From positions 1 through 64,000 of the forward strand of contig JAIEMP010000006.1 of assembly GCA_019752045.1 (NCBI GenBank): DNA of 64,000 nt, in the 5' to 3' direction. The DNA comes from Chitinophagaceae bacterium (lineage in GTDB: Bacteria > Bacteroidota > Bacteroidia > Chitinophagales > Chitinophagaceae). Shown here in pieces: positions 61,231 to 64,000 of this stretch. The notes under the pieces are model-generated. The model saw only the letters and a list, made by a program, of their open reading frames with translations, did no database searches and had not been told where the DNA came from. A program made the translations under genes and the position numbers. Every line of letters starts with the position of its first letter. Position 1 is the first letter of the stretch.

Positions 61231-63369
61231 ATGCGATTTATTATTCTATTACTCTTTGTTCCATGTTGGCTTGGCGCACAACAATCAAAAGCAGATGCAA
61301 CGCAGATGTTAGAAGCGTTGAAGAAGTCCGGCTATGTTCGGCAGGAGGGAAACCACCTCATCTTTAAAGCAAAGCGAGCCAGTGATACTGCACAGGTAAG
61401 ATTGATGTATGGCGCACTTTTCAGTAATACCAACTATACTATTGGTTTTGAAATTAATGGTCAGTATTTCGATAGCAGAAAAAATAATTCCGCTGTTATA
61501 ACCGATGTAAAACGAAAACCTGCCGATACAGTGCTTACTGCTGCGCCTGTTGTGAAACAAGTACCAAAAGCAATGGTGCTGAATGCAGAGCAGTTGTATG
61601 TAAGCAGCGGTTCTTTCTTAATTAAAACAGGAAGAGATTATCGGTATATCACCTTACCAAGAATACAAAATGGCATTATTCCAAAAATTCTTAGTTATAC
61701 GAATAATACTGAACAAAATTATTGGCAGTTTATTCCACAGCCGGATGGATACTATAAAATTAAAACCAGCGGTAATTTGTATTTGCAGGAATATAATAAT
61801 GGGATTTATGGATATGGGGTGTCTTGCGGCAGTAACAATACAGCAATTCCTGACCGGCAGTTATGGAAACTTTCAGGTGGAGAAAAAGGCCTGTATAAAA
61901 TAGTTTCAAAAGAGGGCCGCTATCTGTCATTAACTGCAGCAACTGTAACTGAAGATGCAACCATTTCGGTTGATGCAACAGCATCATCAGTTGCAAATGC
62001 ACAATACTGGCATCTCATTAAAATGGAAGGTGAGCCGAAAGTAATGACAGCTTTTGAACCTGTACAACATGGGTTTAAATTTGCAAATACGTTTGATAAC
62101 AGCAGGTTTATTGCAGGTGTCCGTTGGGCTTTTGGTGGCCGCTGTGCAGGAATGATTTATGCTGCCCTTGATTATTACTTCAACCGAATTTCAATTCCTG
62201 CTGCAAATCAGTTGCCGCCGGAAGGTTCAATTCTCAGCACCTATATTTCGGCGAGGCAGGAGCAATCAACCAATGCAAATATTGATCGCTTTACAGAGTT
62301 AAATATTAATCCGGGAGGCATCCGCACCAATGAATTTTTCAATTGGGGTTTGCAGAATACTGGTGGCGGCAGGCTGCAACAAATCCGTGCTGAGCTTGAT
62401 GCAGGGAGGCCGGTATCAATTATTTTATTCAACCCGAGAGGTGATCTTATTCATTATCCGCATCATTGCGTAGCAGTGTTGGGTTACAGCTTAGGCCGAT
62501 ACCGTGGCGATTTGGGGCAGTATCGTTCCGATGTAAAACTATATGTATATGATCCCAATTTTCCGGATGAAATAAAAGTGATGATACCAAACCTGGCCGA
62601 TGACAATAATCCAAGATATGCATATGTGAACGCAAGTAAAGCAGAAGCTGATATTACAGAGTGGCTTACCTATTTTCCAAATGCCGGCTACCGTGCAGTT
62701 ACACCTGTTAGTAACAATGCGATTACGGGATGTCCTGCATCGCCTGGAATAATTTCCCGGGGTAACTATAGCGGCGTTAACAGAAGCAATTATAATTTTA
62801 AATGTATAACAGCTGTTGCTACTAATTTTTATGGTTCAACCTGTGTGCAAACCGATTTCGAACGGGCTATTCTTGATTCGGCAATATTTCACGGAGCAAA
62901 TTTACGCAACAGTAATTTTTCAAGTACTTCACTTGCACGAACTAATTTTTTTGGAGCCGATTTAAAAGATACCCGTTTCTTTTTTGCAAGAGGTGAGTTT
63001 ACAAAATTTGAAGGTGCAGATCTTAAATTGGCCAAATTTAATTCGGCACAAATGATCAATTGTAATTTCATAGGCGCCGATTTATTCCAGGCTGAATTAA
63101 CAGGTGGTAATTTTACCGGAACCCATTTTACACGTGCTTCACTAAGTCGTACGGCATGTGAAAATGCAAATTTCAACAATACAGAATTATCACTCACCAA
63201 TTTTCAGCATGCGTTTTTAGTTGGAGCCAGTTTCAGGAATGCTATTTTCGAACGAACCGATTTCAGAAATGCAGACCTCAGGAATGCCGATTTTACGGGA
63301 GCTGTTTTCAGAGGCAGATTGTTACTCGAAGGTGCCAATCTGGAAGGTGCTATCGGATTACCACGTTAA
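61231..63369 (+). CDS. Exported ricin-like / cysteine-peptidase-like / pentapeptide-repeat protein
   Basis: 712 residues. Signal peptide to about residue 16. A carbohydrate-binding, ricin-type region (about 115-265) has YYKIKTSGNLYLQEYNNG, RQLWKLSGGEKGLYKIVSKEGRYLSL and ISVDATASSVANAQYWHLIKM. A papain/C39-like region (about 280-490) has the candidate Cys in FGGRCAGMIYAALDYYF, His in IHYPHHCVAVLGYSLG and Asp in YVYDPNFPDE. The last 200 residues are pentapeptide-type A(D/N)LxN/xF repeats (GADLKDTRF, GADLFQAEL, NADLRNADF). The combination is unusual. An effector or surface enzyme role is possible but not shown. Third gene of the operon. Confidence 0.78.
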   Translation: MRFIILLLFVPCWLGAQQSKADATQMLEALKKSGYVRQEGNHLIFKAKRASDTAQVRLMYGALFSNTNYTIGFEINGQYFDSRKNNSAVITDVKRKPADTVLTAAPVVKQVPKAMVLNAEQLYVSSGSFLIKTGRDYRYITLPRIQNGIIPKILSYTNNTEQNYWQFIPQPDGYYKIKTSGNLYLQEYNNGIYGYGVSCGSNNTAIPDRQLWKLSGGEKGLYKIVSKEGRYLSLTAATVTEDATISVDATASSVANAQYWHLIKMEGEPKVMTAFEPVQHGFKFANTFDNSRFIAGVRWAFGGRCAGMIYAALDYYFNRISIPAANQLPPEGSILSTYISARQEQSTNANIDRFTELNINPGGIRTNEFFNWGLQNTGGGRLQQIRAELDAGRPVSIILFNPRGDLIHYPHHCVAVLGYSLGRYRGDLGQYRSDVKLYVYDPNFPDEIKVMIPNLADDNNPRYAYVNASKAEADITEWLTYFPNAGYRAVTPVSNNAITGCPASPGIISRGNYSGVNRSNYNFKCITAVATNFYGSTCVQTDFERAILDSAIFHGANLRNSNFSSTSLARTNFFGADLKDTRFFFARGEFTKFEGADLKLAKFNSAQMINCNFIGADLFQAELTGGNFTGTHFTRASLSRTACENANFNNTELSLTNFQHAFLVGASFRNAIFERTDFRNADLRNADFTGAVFRGRLLLEGANLEGAIGLPR

Positions 63370-63377
63370 ACTAATAA

Positions 63378-64000
63378 ATGAATTGTATGTATAAGCTTCA
63401 ACTTTTATTATTCTGTTTTTTGTTCGGTGCAGTTGCCTATGCACAACCCGATACTACACGCAGAGATACTACATGGTCCGGTTCTCCGCATGCCCCTTAC
63501 CGGAATGCCATTCTTGATGCTGATGTACTGGAAGGGCATACAGTTCCTCAATCAATAACCGCTACAGGGCAAAGAATGTGTTTTGATAAAAAGATGAAAA
63601 TAAAAACAGTTACTTCACGTGGTCCTGCAGAGGTGTGTGTGTTCATTAACACCAAAATTGGTTTAATTGGTTATACTCCACTCAAACCGGGCAGTGATCC
63701 TGTTTGTGATATTAAAACGGATCTTTCAGATTTTCGGTTTAGTGTGATTGGGTTAAAAGGCAATGTGTACAATTACATCAACAATAAAAAGAAAGATGTG
63801 CTTGAGCATTGGGTGCAAACAAGTAACAGCCAGCAATATCAATATCAATTCAGCAGCAGCGGGTCTAATGTTGCATTGAGGAGAAAAACCGAACGGAGGG
63901 ATTATTGCGATGGTAAAGTAAAAGCACAACTGTATAAAGTAGATGGAAAACCTGAAGAATGGTTTCTGTTTGGCAAACAATTTCCCGATGCAGTTATGAT
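63378..64000 (+). CDS. Exported protein of unknown family (3' truncated)
   Basis: The frame is open to the window edge and was read by hand. It starts at ATG 63378 (or 63387, MYKLQLLL), with signal peptide ending AYAQP. Visible sequence: DTTRRDTTWSGSPHAPYR, DADVLEGHTVPQSITAT, KMKIKTVTSRGPAEVCVFINTKIGLIGYTP and FRFSVIGLKGNVYNYINNKK. It is beta-rich, and no family is recognised. It lies 8 bases after the previous gene, so it probably belongs to the same operon. Confidence 0.65.
   Translation, partial: MNCMYKLQLLLFCFLFGAVAYAQPDTTRRDTTWSGSPHAPYRNAILDADVLEGHTVPQSITATGQRMCFDKKMKIKTVTSRGPAEVCVFINTKIGLIGYTPLKPGSDPVCDIKTDLSDFRFSVIGLKGNVYNYINNKKKDVLEHWVQTSNSQQYQYQFSSSGSNVALRRKTERRDYCDGKVKAQLYKVDGKPEEWFLFGKQFPDAVM

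Overview
The window looks like chromosomal DNA from a member of the Bacteroidota, most likely the Chitinophagaceae. Three secreted proteins end in type IX secretion (T9SS) sorting domains, and several lipoproteins carry short Bacteroidota-style lipoboxes. Promoter-like TAnnTTTG boxes replace the proteobacterial -10 box, Shine-Dalgarno sites are mostly absent, and fused E1 alpha/beta 2-oxoacid dehydrogenases, DUF1573 pairs and a GIN-domain lipoprotein are present. Most of the window is ordinary core genome, but it is dense in small repeats. There are no rRNA genes, prophage, CRISPR array or classical insertion sequence.

Layout: (1) 1-10 kb: the 3' end of a YDG-repeat adhesin with a T9SS tail, guaA with a PBP1-fold protein, a GIN-domain lipoprotein, pbpC, and a REP-associated tyrosine transposase (RAYT) bracketed by its palindromes. 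(2) 10-20 kb: a giant alpha-2-macroglobulin lipoprotein (thioester motif GCTEQ) divergent from pbpC, then a repeat-rich stretch with a frameshifted HicB antitoxin, a YjbR-like protein, an alpha/beta hydrolase flanked by direct repeats, a ThuA protein and an M14 peptidase. (3) 20-33 kb: rpsT, a NagZ-like GH3, sucA and sucB separated by a convergent T9SS protein, an RsmB/NOP methyltransferase, a T9SS subtilase with a lipoprotein, and mnmA. (4) 33-42.6 kb: ssb, a tight operon of three exported sugar-oxidising-type enzymes, a Dabb protein, radC, prs, rplY, pth and an FAA hydrolase. (5) 42.6-56 kb: two E1 alpha/beta fusions, a GNAT protein, tRNA-Met(CAT) followed by an array of tRNA 3'-end copies holding a GIY-YIG gene, an APC permease, a DUF2339 protein, an aminotransferase, two DUF1573 proteins, a four-helix-bundle gene beside a heptanucleotide repeat, a TRIC channel, PhzF and a DCC protein. 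(6) 56-64 kb: a TPR histidine kinase and LuxR-type regulator, followed by an operon of at least four exported proteins that includes a ricin-like/cysteine-peptidase-like/pentapeptide-repeat protein and runs off the right edge.

Functional links: sucA/sucB and the two E1 fusions belong to oxidative 2-oxoacid metabolism. pbpC and alpha-2-macroglobulin form the known periplasmic defence/repair pair, and GH3 may recycle muropeptides. The kinase/regulator pair may control the exported operon beside it, but that is inferred from position only.

Most unusual are the small elements. Short GC-rich palindromes are inserted in frame in at least two metabolic enzymes (E1 fusion and PhzF), and a different repeat sits in sucA. 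The tRNA-Met 3' end and its terminator are duplicated twice around a stand-alone GIY-YIG nuclease, with an apparent deletion derivative beside it. The RAYT palindromes and a second hairpin family both show compensatory base changes.
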